This document shows positions 35,236-44,784 of a DNA stretch of 64,000 nucleotides, in pieces. How positions within the stretch are numbered: the first letter of the stretch is position 1; each line of letters opens with the position of its first letter. A program made the position numbers and the translations under genes. The notes under the pieces were generated by a model that saw only the letters and a list, made by a program, of their open reading frames with translations, was not told the origin of the DNA and did not search any database. Source of the stretch: R-RK-3 sp963834945 (GTDB taxonomy: Bacteria > Pseudomonadota > Alphaproteobacteria > Rhizobiales > Rhodomicrobiaceae); the NCBI GenBank assembly GCA_963834945.1, contig CAWIDT010000004.1:372001-436000 (forward strand), written 5' to 3'.

Positions 35236-36092
35236 TCCGTTTCGGCATGCATTCGAGCCTCTGGACCGCGAATTGGACGCGGGAAGCCGCCGAATTGCTG
35301 ATCCCGGAGGCCGCCAGATACAAGCTCGACGTAATCGAAGTGGCGTTGCTGGCGCCGGAGGCGATCGACGTCGATCATTCCGTGGCGCTGTTTAAGGCGC
35401 ATGGCGTCGCGCCCACCGGCTCGCTGTGTCTGGCCATGGAGGACAATGCCGCGCTGCATCCGGAGCGGGCCGAGCTGTTCCTGCAACGGGCCTTGGTGAC
35501 CGCGCATGCGCTCGGGTGCAACTTCCTCGGCGGAGTGACCTATTCGACGCTGGGCTGGCGGTCGGGGCTGCCGCGCACCGAGGAAGAACTCGCCAACATC
35601 GTCAAGGTACTGAAGCCGATCGCCCGGCGCGCGGGCGAATACGGCATGATCATCGGCATCGAGCCCTGCAACCGCTATGAAACGCATCTGCTCAACACGG
35701 CGGCGCAGTCGGTGGAGATGATCGAGCGGATCGGCGAGCCGAACGTGACCATTCACCTCGATACGTATCACATGAACATCGAGGAGAAAGGCATCGGCCA
35801 CGGTATCGCCGAGGCGGGCAAGCACTGCCGCTACATTCACCTGTCGGAGTCCGATCGCGGCGTGCCCGGCACCGGCACCATCGACTGGGACGAGACATTC
35901 CGGGCGCTGGCGGCGGCCGGATTCGAGGGCGACCTGGTGATGGAGAGCTTCGTCACCTTGCCTCCCGAAATCGCCGCCGCGCTATCGGTGTGGCGCCCTG
36001 TCGCGCGGGACCGGTTCGAGGTGCTGGAACGCGGCTTGCCCTATCTGCAATCGCTGGCCCGGGTTCATGGGCTCGCCGCAAACGGCAGGTGA
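35232..36092 (+). CDS. Sugar isomerase/epimerase, D-tagatose/D-psicose 3-epimerase-like
   Basis: About 286 residues, a TIM barrel. The candidate metal ligands are Glu144 (IGIEPCNRYE), Asp177 (IHLDTYHMN), His203 (YIHLSES) and Glu238 (LVMESF). Their spacing (33, 26, 35) equals that of the known D-psicose 3-epimerase ligands as I recall them (150, 183, 209, 244). It overlaps the permease gene as ATGA, so it most likely works on the imported ketose. The exact sugar is unknown. Confidence 0.87.
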   Translation: MIRFGMHSSLWTANWTREAAELLIPEAARYKLDVIEVALLAPEAIDVDHSVALFKAHGVAPTGSLCLAMEDNAALHPERAELFLQRALVTAHALGCNFLGGVTYSTLGWRSGLPRTEEELANIVKVLKPIARRAGEYGMIIGIEPCNRYETHLLNTAAQSVEMIERIGEPNVTIHLDTYHMNIEEKGIGHGIAEAGKHCRYIHLSESDRGVPGTGTIDWDETFRALAAAGFEGDLVMESFVTLPPEIAAALSVWRPVARDRFEVLERGLPYLQSLARVHGLAANGR

Positions 36093-36095
36093 CTG

Positions 36096-36133
36096 GGAGG
36101 GCGCGGCCAGCCCCGGAAGCTCCCCGCGCCTCC
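36096..36133. terminator. Putative bidirectional terminator
   Basis: GGAGGGCGCGG (36096-36106) pairs with CCGCGCCTCC (36124-36133) with one bulged G. A competing pair GCGGCCAG/CTGGCCGC (36103-36110 and 36133-36140) overlaps it. It sits in the 47-base gap between two convergent genes. No T-run is present. Confidence 0.6.
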
Positions 36134-36139
36134 TGGCCG

Positions 36140-36754
36140 CTACAGCCCTTGCAGCCCGATCCCGTTCGAGTTTTGCCGATCGCCCTCGGCGGGCGCTTTG
36201 GCGACGCTCTGGAGCATCGGGATGATGTCCTCCACCCGGTCGGCGACCAGAAAATGAATGTTCATCGACGTGCTGATGAAGCCGAGATCGCGCATCTGGT
36301 CGAACAGGCGCAGCAGCGGCGTCCAGTAATCGTCGATATTGGCGATCAGAACCGGCTTGTTGTGATGGCCGAGCTGCACCCAGGTGATCTGCTCGACCAG
36401 CTCTTCCAGCGTGCCCACGCCGCCCGGCAGCGCGACAAAGGCGTCGGAGCGCTCGAACATCAGCATTTTGCGCTCATGCAGCGTCGGCACCTCGATGAAT
36501 TCATGCACATTGGCGAGCGGCACCTCATGCGCCGGCAGGTTTGACGGCTGGATGCCCGTCACGCGTCCGCCGGCTTCGAGCGTGGCTCTGGCGACTTCGC
36601 CCATCAATCCGACGCTGGCCCCGCCATAGACGAGGCCGATCCCCTGTTCGGCCATCGAACGGCCGAGCACGCGCGCGGTTTCCGCATAAACCGGCTTCGT
36701 TCCCCGTCCGGACCCGCAATATACGCAAATGGTTTTTATGGTATTTTGTGTCAT
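36140..36754 (-). CDS. LOG family (TIGR00730) Rossmann-fold protein
   Basis: About 204 residues with the hallmark PGGVGTLEELVEQITW, an N-terminal ICVYCGSGRG and GLVYGGASVGLMG. LOG-type proteins hydrolyse the N-glycosidic bond of (cytokinin) nucleoside 5'-monophosphates; many are misannotated as lysine decarboxylases. The ATG at 36754 matches the family start; a longer frame to 36883 runs through non-conserved sequence. Confidence 0.9.
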   Translation of the reverse strand: MTQNTIKTICVYCGSGRGTKPVYAETARVLGRSMAEQGIGLVYGGASVGLMGEVARATLEAGGRVTGIQPSNLPAHEVPLANVHEFIEVPTLHERKMLMFERSDAFVALPGGVGTLEELVEQITWVQLGHHNKPVLIANIDDYWTPLLRLFDQMRDLGFISTSMNIHFLVADRVEDIIPMLQSVAKAPAEGDRQNSNGIGLQGL

Positions 36755-36926
36755 GCGATGTTTCAGCGCTCCACGCTCCTGATCTCCTAATTTACCCATA
36801 GCAGGGCTTTGGCTTTCGCGCTCGCCCTTGAACGAATATGGTGACTGACTGGGGAAAGATGATGAAAGCCCGGTCTTGGCCATAGGTGGGTTTTGTGATT
36901 AAAGAAGATAGATGATTGAAAAGAGC

Positions 36927-36950
36927 CTTATTTCGTATGTACAAAATAAG
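36927..36950. promoter_or_regulatory. AT-rich inverted repeat in intergenic region
   Basis: CTTATTT (36927-36933) and AAATAAG (36944-36950) are perfect inverted repeats separated by 10 bases, in an unusually AT-rich stretch between the divergent LOG and LysM genes. It could be an operator or part of a promoter. Confidence 0.35.
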
Positions 36951-37068
36951 AGCTGCTATAGGTGCGGATTGTTGCCGTTCACGCTATGCTGGCGATTGAT
37001 GTCGCCACTCACGCCCTCGGGGCATCAGCACCAAGCCACTGCGATCGAGTGAGAGAAGGTTAAGGCCG

Positions 37069-38253
37069 ATGCGAAAAGCCCGGGTGCTATTCCTTCTGTT
37101 GCTGCTTTTGGTGGCGGGTGCATACGGCGGTCTTTACGGGCTGCATTCCGGCTGGTTCGGACGGACCTCCTCCATCGCCGACCGGAGCGCCGAGCCCCCG
37201 GACTCAGCGCCCGCCGCCGCCAAATCCGCGGCCGCGCGCCCAAGTTTCGATATTGTGAGGGCGGAACCCAACGGTTCTGTGATCATGGCCGGACGCGCCG
37301 AGCCGGGGTGGACCGTAACCGTCGAGAGCAGCGGCAAGGTGATCGGCCAGGCGCTCGCGGACGCCAATGGCGAATGGGTCGTGGACCAGGCGGAGAAGCT
37401 GGCGAAGGGCGAGCACTCCCTTGAATTGCGGGCGCAGAATGCCGAGGGCGGACGCACCTTGTTCTCGAAGCAGCGCCTTGCGCTTTCACTCTCCGATGTG
37501 AAACGGGATCAGCCCCTCGTGGCGCTGACCGAGGAAGGCAAATCCACCCGCGTCCTCCAGATGCCGCCGCCCTCAAGCGATCAAACCGAAATCGCAGCCG
37601 CGGAAGGGCCGATATCGGCCGCGTCGGCGGCGAATGCCGCGCCGGCGCACCCGGCGAAAGATGCCGCCGCAGGTGAAAACAGCGTCGGCTTCGCGTCGGT
37701 CGATTACGAAGAGGCCGGGGAAAAAAGCATGCTGCATATGAGCGGCCAAGCCGCTCCGGGCACCCGTGTCATGCTGTATGTCGACAATCAGTTCGAGGGT
37801 ATCGCGACGGCGGATGCCACCGGCAGTTGGAGCTTTTCCGGGAATAAGCTGCTGACCGGCGGGGGGCACGATCTGCGCGCCGACCTTTTGGACAAGGACA
37901 CGACCAAGGTGCTGGCGCGTGCCGAAGTGAAGTTCGACCGGGCGGCGCCGACCAGCATCGCGCAAGCCGAGGAGAATGCCAAGATCGCGGCGGCGTTGGA
38001 GAAGGATCATGCGGCAGCCGGAGCATCCCGGGCACACCGCCAGGAAACCGCCTCCGCCGATGCGGAATCGGCGGGCGCGGCGCGGGACATTCCTTCGGTC
38101 ATCGTCGTTCGCAGCGGCGATACGCTCTGGCAAATCGCCCAGCGCCATTATGGCGATGGCGCGAAATACACGCAGATTTTCCGAGGCAATCGCAACCAGA
38201 TCCGCAATCCCAATCTCATCTTTCCGGATCAGCGTTTTGAGATGCCGCGCTGA
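37069..38253 (+). CDS. LysM domain protein with Ig-like repeats
   Basis: About 394 residues. An N-terminal hydrophobic segment (VLFLLLLLLVAGAYGGLYGL) acts as signal or anchor. Two Ig-like segments follow, near residues 60-135 (VIMAGRAEPGWTVTVE...ANGEWVV) and 215-290 (LHMSGQAAPGTRVMLYVDN...ATGSWSF). The C-terminal 50 residues are LysM (VRSGDTLWQIAQRHYGDGAK...NPNLIFPDQRFEM), which binds peptidoglycan. It is likely envelope-located. Linkers are Ala-rich. Its function beyond wall binding is unknown. Confidence 0.87.
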   Translation: MRKARVLFLLLLLLVAGAYGGLYGLHSGWFGRTSSIADRSAEPPDSAPAAAKSAAARPSFDIVRAEPNGSVIMAGRAEPGWTVTVESSGKVIGQALADANGEWVVDQAEKLAKGEHSLELRAQNAEGGRTLFSKQRLALSLSDVKRDQPLVALTEEGKSTRVLQMPPPSSDQTEIAAAEGPISAASAANAAPAHPAKDAAAGENSVGFASVDYEEAGEKSMLHMSGQAAPGTRVMLYVDNQFEGIATADATGSWSFSGNKLLTGGGHDLRADLLDKDTTKVLARAEVKFDRAAPTSIAQAEENAKIAAALEKDHAAAGASRAHRQETASADAESAGAARDIPSVIVVRSGDTLWQIAQRHYGDGAKYTQIFRGNRNQIRNPNLIFPDQRFEMPR

Positions 38254-38312
38254 GCGGCCCGGCACGTGCGGCGGACAGCTCGCCTTCAATTTTGCCGGAA
38301 AACGGGCGCATA

Positions 38313-39155
38313 TCAGCCCGCATGGGTGAAATAGCCGCGAAACTCCGGATGCTGCCGCAGCTTCGTGCCAAGCCCCAGAATGCTTTCCGACGCTCCGAGC
38401 ACCAGCAATCCGTCCGATGCGAGCAGGCGCGTCATGCGATTGAGGACATCGGTCTTCCGCTCGGCTTCGAAATAGATCAGCACGTTCCGGCAGAAAATCA
38501 GGTCGAAATTGCCAAACGCGGAATAGTCGCCGAGCAGGTTGAAATGCCGGTAGTCGACCCGCGAGCGGATCGACTCCTTCAATTGCCACATGTCGCCAGC
38601 CTGATCGAAATAGCGCAGCAACTGGGCCGTGCTCAAGCCGCGCTGTACCTCGAATTGGCTGTATACGGCCTTCCTGGCCTTCGCAAGGGCCGCCTCCGAA
38701 AGGTCGGTGGCAATGATTTCGACGCGCCATCCGCCGAGCCGGGTGCAGAATTCATCGAGAATCATCGAAATCGAATAGGCTTCCTGCCCGGTCGATGACG
38801 CGGCGCACCAGATGCGAAGCCGTTTTTGCGCCGTGCGCCCGGCGATCAGCTCCGGCAGAACGGATTTGCGCAGCGACTCGAAAGGCACCCGGTCGCGGAA
38901 AAAATAGGTTTCGTTGATGGTCATCGCCTGGATGACCTCTTGAGCAAGAGCAGGCATCTTGTTCTGCTCAAGCACCAGCACCAACTCGCCGAGCTCCGAC
39001 AATCCGGCCCGGCGCATCACAGGGGTGACACGGCTCTCCACCAGATACCGCTTGTCAGCATCGAGGACAAGGCCGGAGGCGCGGCGCAGATAGGCGCAGA
39101 GCGAATCGAACGATCTGGCTTTCTGCGATTCGCTTTGCGCCCATTGCCCGCTCAT
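38313..39155 (-). CDS. cheR: Chemotaxis protein methyltransferase CheR
   Basis: About 280 residues. It methylates glutamates on chemoreceptors using S-adenosylmethionine. The N-terminal helical domain is followed by LRIWCAASSTGQEAYSISMI (AdoMet-binding), EIIATDLSEAALAKA and FDLIFCRNVLIYFE. It lies downstream of cheW on the minus strand. It is convergent with the LysM gene. Confidence 0.93.
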   Translation of the reverse strand: MSGQWAQSESQKARSFDSLCAYLRRASGLVLDADKRYLVESRVTPVMRRAGLSELGELVLVLEQNKMPALAQEVIQAMTINETYFFRDRVPFESLRKSVLPELIAGRTAQKRLRIWCAASSTGQEAYSISMILDEFCTRLGGWRVEIIATDLSEAALAKARKAVYSQFEVQRGLSTAQLLRYFDQAGDMWQLKESIRSRVDYRHFNLLGDYSAFGNFDLIFCRNVLIYFEAERKTDVLNRMTRLLASDGLLVLGASESILGLGTKLRQHPEFRGYFTHAG

Positions 39156-39229
39156 GAAAATCAGTCTTTCTTTTAAGCGAAGGGCTCATTGCGAGGGATC
39201 ATCGGTTCAGTCCAAATGGCGGATCGCAC

Positions 39230-39703
39230 TTACGTTTCGAAGGTGAGCAGGGCCTCGATATCGAGAACCGGAATCAAGAGCGTTCCGACACGGTAGAGGC
39301 CTTTCGTGAGCCTCGCCCGCTGCGCATGAAAGTGAGACGGAACCGGGATCTGCGAGGATTTGCCGAGCGAGAGAACATCGCCGACCTGATCGACAATGAG
39401 GGCGAAATTCTCCCCCCGGTATTCGATGCCGATGGCGAGGGCGTTTTTGAACGCCGCATCGGCTTCCATCTGCAGACGCTTGCGCAAGCTTACGGCGGTG
39501 ACGATCTTGCCGCGCAGATTAACCAGGCCGGCAATGTGCGGGTGGCTCAAAGGCACGCTGGTCATGAACGTTATTCGAAAGATCGTGTGCGTGTTCTCGA
39601 CCGGCAACCCGAATATCTCGCCGCTGACGAACACGGTGAAATAGCTGCTTTCCTCAGGCCCACCTCCGAGGGCGGCCTCGCTTCTCAGCACAGCCTCACT
39701 CAT
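39230..39703 (-). CDS. cheW: Chemotaxis coupling protein CheW
   Basis: About 157 residues with CheW features: FTVFVSGEIFGLPVENTHTI, HIAGLVNLRGKIVTAVSLR, and IVDQVGDVLSLGKS. It couples receptors to CheA. The start overlaps the cheA stop as ATGA, indicating translational coupling. Confidence 0.92.
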   Translation of the reverse strand: MSEAVLRSEAALGGGPEESSYFTVFVSGEIFGLPVENTHTIFRITFMTSVPLSHPHIAGLVNLRGKIVTAVSLRKRLQMEADAAFKNALAIGIEYRGENFALIVDQVGDVLSLGKSSQIPVPSHFHAQRARLTKGLYRVGTLLIPVLDIEALLTFET

Positions 39704-42325
39704 GCGGCCAACTCCTTGGCGCTATGGTCGCCATCGCGCGGGGTGAAAATGGATGCGAGCGTGGCGAGCAGTGTTTGACGATCGAGCTTGCTCAGATTGC
39801 GCGCCATCAGGTCATCGGCGGGCAGGCCAAGCACGGCGATCGATGGCATTTCATACAGGCGGAAGATCGGAACATGCGATTTCACCCATGTCTCGCGCAG
39901 GTGCCGGGCAAGATTGCGTCCGCTCGAGCTTTCCATCCGCGCATCAATCATGATGGCGTCGAATGCATTGCCCAGCGACAATATTTCCTGCATTTTCTCA
40001 GCGGATCCGGCAGTGGTAACAATATACCCAACGCTCTCCAATATAGGCTTCAGAGTATCCCGAAAGAACTGATCATCATCGGCAAACAGGATGGTTTTGG
40101 GTTCGTATTGGCAGACGCTCGCATAGGCGGCTTGTAAATAATAGGTCACATCGATGAGTTCGGCGGCGCTGCCCTTGATCTGCACCGACCCGACCGTATT
40201 GTCGTTGAAGCTGGGCAATTGCACGTCGAGATGATCCTCGACGATGTCGATGATCTCATCGACCAGAAGTCCGATCGTGTGATTGTTCACGGAGATCACC
40301 AGCACGGGGTGCGGCTTGTCGGCGAGCTCGTCGACCGGGGAGGTGGGCAGCAACGGCATGAGCCGCCCCTGATGCAGCATCAGAAAGCGCCCGTCGGATT
40401 TTTGGATGCGGTCGGCGGCTACCATCTCGATGCGCGACAGGAGCGAGAGCGGCAACACCTTCGGCAGTCCGTCGCCGGCGCGGAACAGCACCAGCCGCGT
40501 CCGGTCGCTCGTCTCATGCGCAGCCTTGGATTCATGTTTCTTTTCATTGGATTTTTCGATGCCGAGCTGCGTGCCGATGCCGCCGGGGTCGAGTATCAGC
40601 ACTACTGAGCCGTCGCCGAGAATGGTCTGGCCGGTAAAGATCTTCAGATGTGCCAGCGACGCGTTCAGCGGCTTAACGACGATTTCCTGCACATCGAGCA
40701 CCGCGTCGACCCGCACCCCGAACAACTCCGTGCCGATCCTGACAATGACGACGAGCTGCTCTTCCATATTCTGATCGGCCAATGTCTGGAGGCCCAGGAT
40801 GGAGCCAAGATCGATGACCGGGATCACCTCATCGCGCAGTCTCAGCACCAGCGCGTCCTGCACCTTCTCAATGGCATGGCGCGAATCGCTGCCCAGGCCC
40901 ACCGCTTCAACCACCGCATGCTGCGGCAGCGCGAAGCGCTGATCGCCGACCCGCACGATCAGCGCAGGGGCGATGGCGAGGGTGAGCGGGATTTTCAGCG
41001 AGAAGCGGCTGCCGCGCCCGGTCACGGTAAACAAGCTGACCGAGCCGCCGATCGAACTCGATATTGGAGCGCACCACATCCATGCCGACGCCGCGCCCGG
41101 ACACGCTTGTGACCTTTGTGGCGGTGGAGAAGCCTGGCGCGAAGATGAAGCGGCAAAGCTCCTCCGTGGCCATTTGCGCAACCTGCTCTTCAGACGCCAG
41201 CCCGTTCGCTATGACCTTCTGCCTGATCCGGTCCAGATCGAGACCGCGGCCGTCATCGGAGATGTCGATGTTGATCTGACCGGCCTTATGGGAGGCGGAC
41301 ACGCAGATCTCGCCGAATTCCGGCTTTCCGGCCGCGAGACGCTCTTCGGGCCTTTCGATGCCATGGTCGGCACAATTGCGAATCAGATGCGTCAGCGGAT
41401 CGCGTAGTACCTCGATCAGTTGCCGGTCGAGTTCAGTGTCGGCGCCCTCGGTGACGAGGTCGATCTTCTTGTGCAACTCCGTGGAGAGTTCCCGCATCAG
41501 ACGCGGCAGGCTGGAAAACAGGCGTTCGACGGGCTGCATGCGTGCGCGCATGACGGCGTCCTGCAGATCGGTGGTCAGGGCGGACAGCCTCTGCAGCGGC
41601 GGCTTGATGGGATCATTCTCGCGATTGCGGGTGATCTCCAGAAGCTGGTTGCGGTTCAGCACCAGTTCGGAGACGAGCTGCATGATGCGCTCGATCGTAT
41701 CCACTGTGACGCGGATCGTTTCGCTTCCGCGCACCGCGCCCTGACCGGGGGCCGGCTGGGCACGCGCGGTGCGCTCGGGGAACGTGTGTGGGTGGACGCT
41801 CTTGCCGCCGGACGGTTTTACGGGGGCCGGTGTACGCTTTGCCTTTGCGGCCGATCGCCGTTTTCCTTGCCCTGCCGGGCTAGCGCCCTGCCCAGCTTGC
41901 CCGGCAGCGGCGGAAGGCTCGGGGGCAGCCGGTGCCGGCGGTCCGGTGCGTTTGGCTGCAACATTGGCCTCCAGTTCGGCGATGAGATCAGCATCGCTGC
42001 CTTCGGCTTCCGCGCCGAGCAACTCGATTTCGGATACGATCGACTTAATCCGGTCGATCGCGGCCAGAATGAGCGACACGGTTTCCTCGGTCGGCGCCGC
42101 GCCGTCGCGCAGGTCACCGATGAGCGTTTCAGCCGAATGGGCGACGGACTGCAGCCGGTCGAGGCCAAGAAAGCTCGACGTGCCCTTGATCGTATGCACG
42201 AGCCGGAAGATGCTGGATACGAGCGAGGCGTCGGTGGGATAGCGCTCGAACTGCACCAGCTGGGTTTCGATGCCCTCCAGATGTTCGCTGGTTTCAGTCA
42301 GAAATTCGCTCAGAAGATCATCCAT
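39700..42325 (-). pseudogene. cheA: CheA-CheW-CheW-receiver hybrid kinase, frameshifted
   Basis: A histidine kinase for chemotaxis. From the ATG at 42325: HPt domain with phospho-His in LVHTIKGTSSFLG, a Pro/Ala/Lys-rich linker, dimerisation helices, ATPase with HLIRNCADHGIE, DDGRGLD and GRGVGMDVV. After that the frame shifts near 41055; one extra base after the Ile-Glu codons explains it, giving NIE...IGGSVSLFTVTG. The second frame has a CheW domain, a second CheW-like domain, and a C-terminal receiver (LFADDDQFFRD, phospho-Asp in IMIDARM). The span is 3n+1 bases, about 874 residues when repaired. Since chemotaxis genes around it are intact, an assembly or sequencing error is plausible. Confidence 0.88.
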
Positions 42326-42339
42326 GGTCAGCTCTTGCT

Positions 42340-42852
42340 TTAGCCAATTGTCTTGTACCGGGGAGGAGCCGCCATCAGGCGGTCGGCCATGTGCTGCGGG
42401 CGCTCGAACGGGGGCGCGTAGCCGTGATTTATCAGATCCGCGGTGCGGTCGAGCACTAGGCGCATGTCGGCAGAGCACTGCTCGCAGATGCCGGTGATCG
42501 CCTCCGGATCGATGCCGCCGTCCGGCAGGCGGTGGTCGGCTATCACCGCGATGCTGGCCAGGACAATCCTGTCGATCAATTCAACCATGGATTCGAAGTC
42601 GGTACGGAACCCCTGGTCGAGGGAGTCATAGATGCGCAACGCTTCGGCGCTGCCGGGAAGCGGAGATTTCTTGAAATATTCTACGTAGCTGACCGGCTTC
42701 CATCCCAGGATGTCGTCGACCATGTCGGGCAGGAGCACCGGAAGATTCTCAACCATCAGGAGAATTTCGTTGAAATGGTTCAGATAATCGTTGGCGATCC
42801 CCGATTCCGGGTTCACCAGCGCCATCGCGCGCGCATCGAGTGGAGAATTCAT
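42340..42852 (-). CDS. Conserved hypothetical protein upstream of cheA
   Basis: About 170 residues, mostly helical and acidic, with no signal peptide or membrane segment. Features include NDYLNHFNEILLMVENLP, DMVDDILGWKPVSYVEYF, and ICEQCSADMRLVLDRTADLI. It lies 14 bases upstream of cheA on the same strand, suggesting co-transcription and a chemotaxis role. I do not recognise a family, and no CheZ-, CheX- or HPt-type motif is visible. Confidence 0.65.
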   Translation of the reverse strand: MNSPLDARAMALVNPESGIANDYLNHFNEILLMVENLPVLLPDMVDDILGWKPVSYVEYFKKSPLPGSAEALRIYDSLDQGFRTDFESMVELIDRIVLASIAVIADHRLPDGGIDPEAITGICEQCSADMRLVLDRTADLINHGYAPPFERPQHMADRLMAAPPRYKTIG

Positions 42853-43176
42853 GCCTCGATCCGATCGGACACGAAAACGGCCCTCATCGACGGATTGGCG
42901 CCATAGATCATCCTCGGAAGTCCGCCGCGTTCGTAAAAATCAGTGCTCATTCAAATTGATACTCGCAAACTCCTAAGAATCAGTTTTTTAGTTGCATTCG
43001 TGGATTGGTGCCCGTTCCGATTGCGGAAATGTCGACAGATTCGAGCGGCCGGCCGGCCGACGATTTCAGAACTTTCTAAGTATTCGTACCAGGAGTTGGA
43101 TAGAACTTTAATTTAAACTCACGCCGCCGGCGGTTAGTCCAGTGCGCGATGCTGAAGATCACAGAGGGTCCAAAAC
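42853..43176. other. Intergenic region between chemotaxis operon and membrane-protein gene
   Basis: About 320 bases between divergent genes, with AT-rich patches near 42940-43000 and 43070-43125. It probably carries the promoter of the chemotaxis operon, but no clear consensus or repeat was identified. Confidence 0.5.
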
Positions 43177-43692
43177 ATGCCCTTCCCAAGACTGACCTGG
43201 GTAGGCCTTTTAATTGCAACGCTGGGTTGGGGATTCTTGTTGACCTACCCGCTGCTGGCTCCCTCCGTGCTCACCTCGACAGGCGCGACCGAGATTCGCG
43301 ATCCGGGGCGTTTCGTGCTGGTGTTCGGGGAGAATGCCGTGATCACCGGCCTCGCTATCGCGATTCTCGGCGGACTGGAACGCGCATTGCGCCTGCTCGG
43401 ACGCATTGCCGGAAATGGTCCGCTGCTGCGTGCCCAGCCAAAACCGCCCGTCGCGCCAATGCCCTTGGCGCCGGCTCATGCCGGCCCTATCGTGACGACG
43501 CCGATGCCTCTGCCGATCCAGGCGCCCATGCTGATGTCGCAGCGTACGGCCAATGACGTTGTGACGCGGGGCGCCCTCAATGGGCGCGACTACATTCTGT
43601 TCAGGGACGGCTCGGTGGTCGTCGAAACGCTGCTCGGGGCGCGGCGCTTCCCCTCTATCACGGAGGCCCAGGAGTTCATCGGCGCGGACTAG
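43177..43692 (+). CDS. Hypothetical membrane protein
   Basis: About 171 residues: two hydrophobic segments (LTWVGLLIATLGWGFLLTYPLL; NAVITGLAIAILGGLERAL), a Pro/Met-rich linker, then a soluble C-terminus (NGRDYILFRDGSVVVETLLG...SITEAQEFIG). No family recognised. It is followed at once by a truncated transposase gene. Confidence 0.6.
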   Translation: MPFPRLTWVGLLIATLGWGFLLTYPLLAPSVLTSTGATEIRDPGRFVLVFGENAVITGLAIAILGGLERALRLLGRIAGNGPLLRAQPKPPVAPMPLAPAHAGPIVTTPMPLPIQAPMLMSQRTANDVVTRGALNGRDYILFRDGSVVVETLLGARRFPSITEAQEFIGAD

Positions 43693-43737
43693 CATTACAG
43701 TTGCATTTTTTCTGCGGCTCTGAATCCATGGGTAACC

Positions 43738-44745
43738 ATGATTCTGAGGTCATGGATGGCGGGAGCATCGATCGAGGCGACGCTGGAACTTTGGGCGTCG
43801 TCGCTGTGGGACGTGAAGGCGCGTCTGCGTTCTCTGTTCACGCAGGAGCGTGTTGCTGCGTCAGCGGGGCTTTTTCTCGACGGTTTGCTTGGCGATGAGC
43901 GCCGCAAGACGGGCTGGATGCGGGCGGAAGCGGCAGGCGATCCCGGCCCGTGGCGGCAACAGGCCATTTTAGGGCGAGGCCGGTGGAATGCCGACGATCT
44001 GCGCGATATCGTGCTTGATTATGCGCTCGAAACGCTGGCCGATGACGACGCGGTGCTTGTGATTGATGAGACTGGGTTCCTCAAGCAGGGCAAGGCTTCT
44101 TGCGGCGTCGGCGGGCAATATACCGGGTCGGCGGGCAAGATCACCAACTGCCAGATCGGCGTCTTCGGCTGCTATGTGTCGCGCCACGGCCACGCCTTTA
44201 TCGACAGGGCGCTCTATCTGCCGAAGGCGTGGACGGACGATCCCGCCCGCATGGACGCGGCGCACGTTCCTGCCAAGATCGGCTTTGCCACCAAGCCCGC
44301 TCTTGCCTGTGCCATGATCGAGCGGACGATTGCAGCGAAGGTGCCATTCGGCTGGGTGGCCGCCGACAGTGTCTATGGCGTTGGAGCCGTCGAAACCGTG
44401 CTGCGACGCGCCGGAAAGGGGTATGTCCTGGGCGTGAGTTCGGATCACAGCGTCCATTCATGGGGCAAGGCCAGGCCAATTGCCGGAACGGCGGGTGCGA
44501 TCGCGCAAGATCTGCCGGCATCGGACTGGACGTGCCTGTCGGCGGGCGAAGGCACCAAGGGGAAACGCCTCCATGACTGGGCCTATCTGGAACTGGCCGA
44601 TCTCGATGCCGCCGACTATGGTTGCAGCCATACTGGTCTGTGGACGCGCGGCCTCCTGATCCGGCGCAACATCGCACGATTTTTCTGGAAAACCGGTGTC
44701 CACCCCCGCCTTCGCGGGGACATGCTTTTCCCGATCGCAATCTAA
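43738..44745 (+). pseudogene. IS701-type transposase, C-terminally truncated
   Basis: About 335 residues of a DDE transposase of the IS701 type. The start WMAGASIEATLELWASSL, the first catalytic Asp in LVIDETGFLKQGK (residue 110) and the second in WVAADSVYG (near 209) are intact. The normal frame ends after LLIRRNIA near residue 312. There the sequence switches to a dispersed repeat (44673-44745), giving a foreign tail RFFWKTGVHPRLRG. The C-terminal part with the third catalytic residue is missing. It should be inactive. No terminal inverted repeats were found. Confidence 0.85.
44673..44745 (+). repeat. Dispersed repeat, copy E, fused to broken transposase
   Basis: CGCACGATTTTTCTGGAAAA followed by CCGGTGTCCAC matches copies C and D. 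Instead of the usual CTTTCCCGATCG there is an inserted hairpin CCCCGCCTTCGCGGGG, and then TTTTCCCGATCGCAATCTAA. The truncated transposase reads into it and stops at its end. Confidence 0.75.
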
Positions 44746-44784
44746 TACGAAACTCTCGCCGCTCGCGCTTCGATGGGTGCAAAG

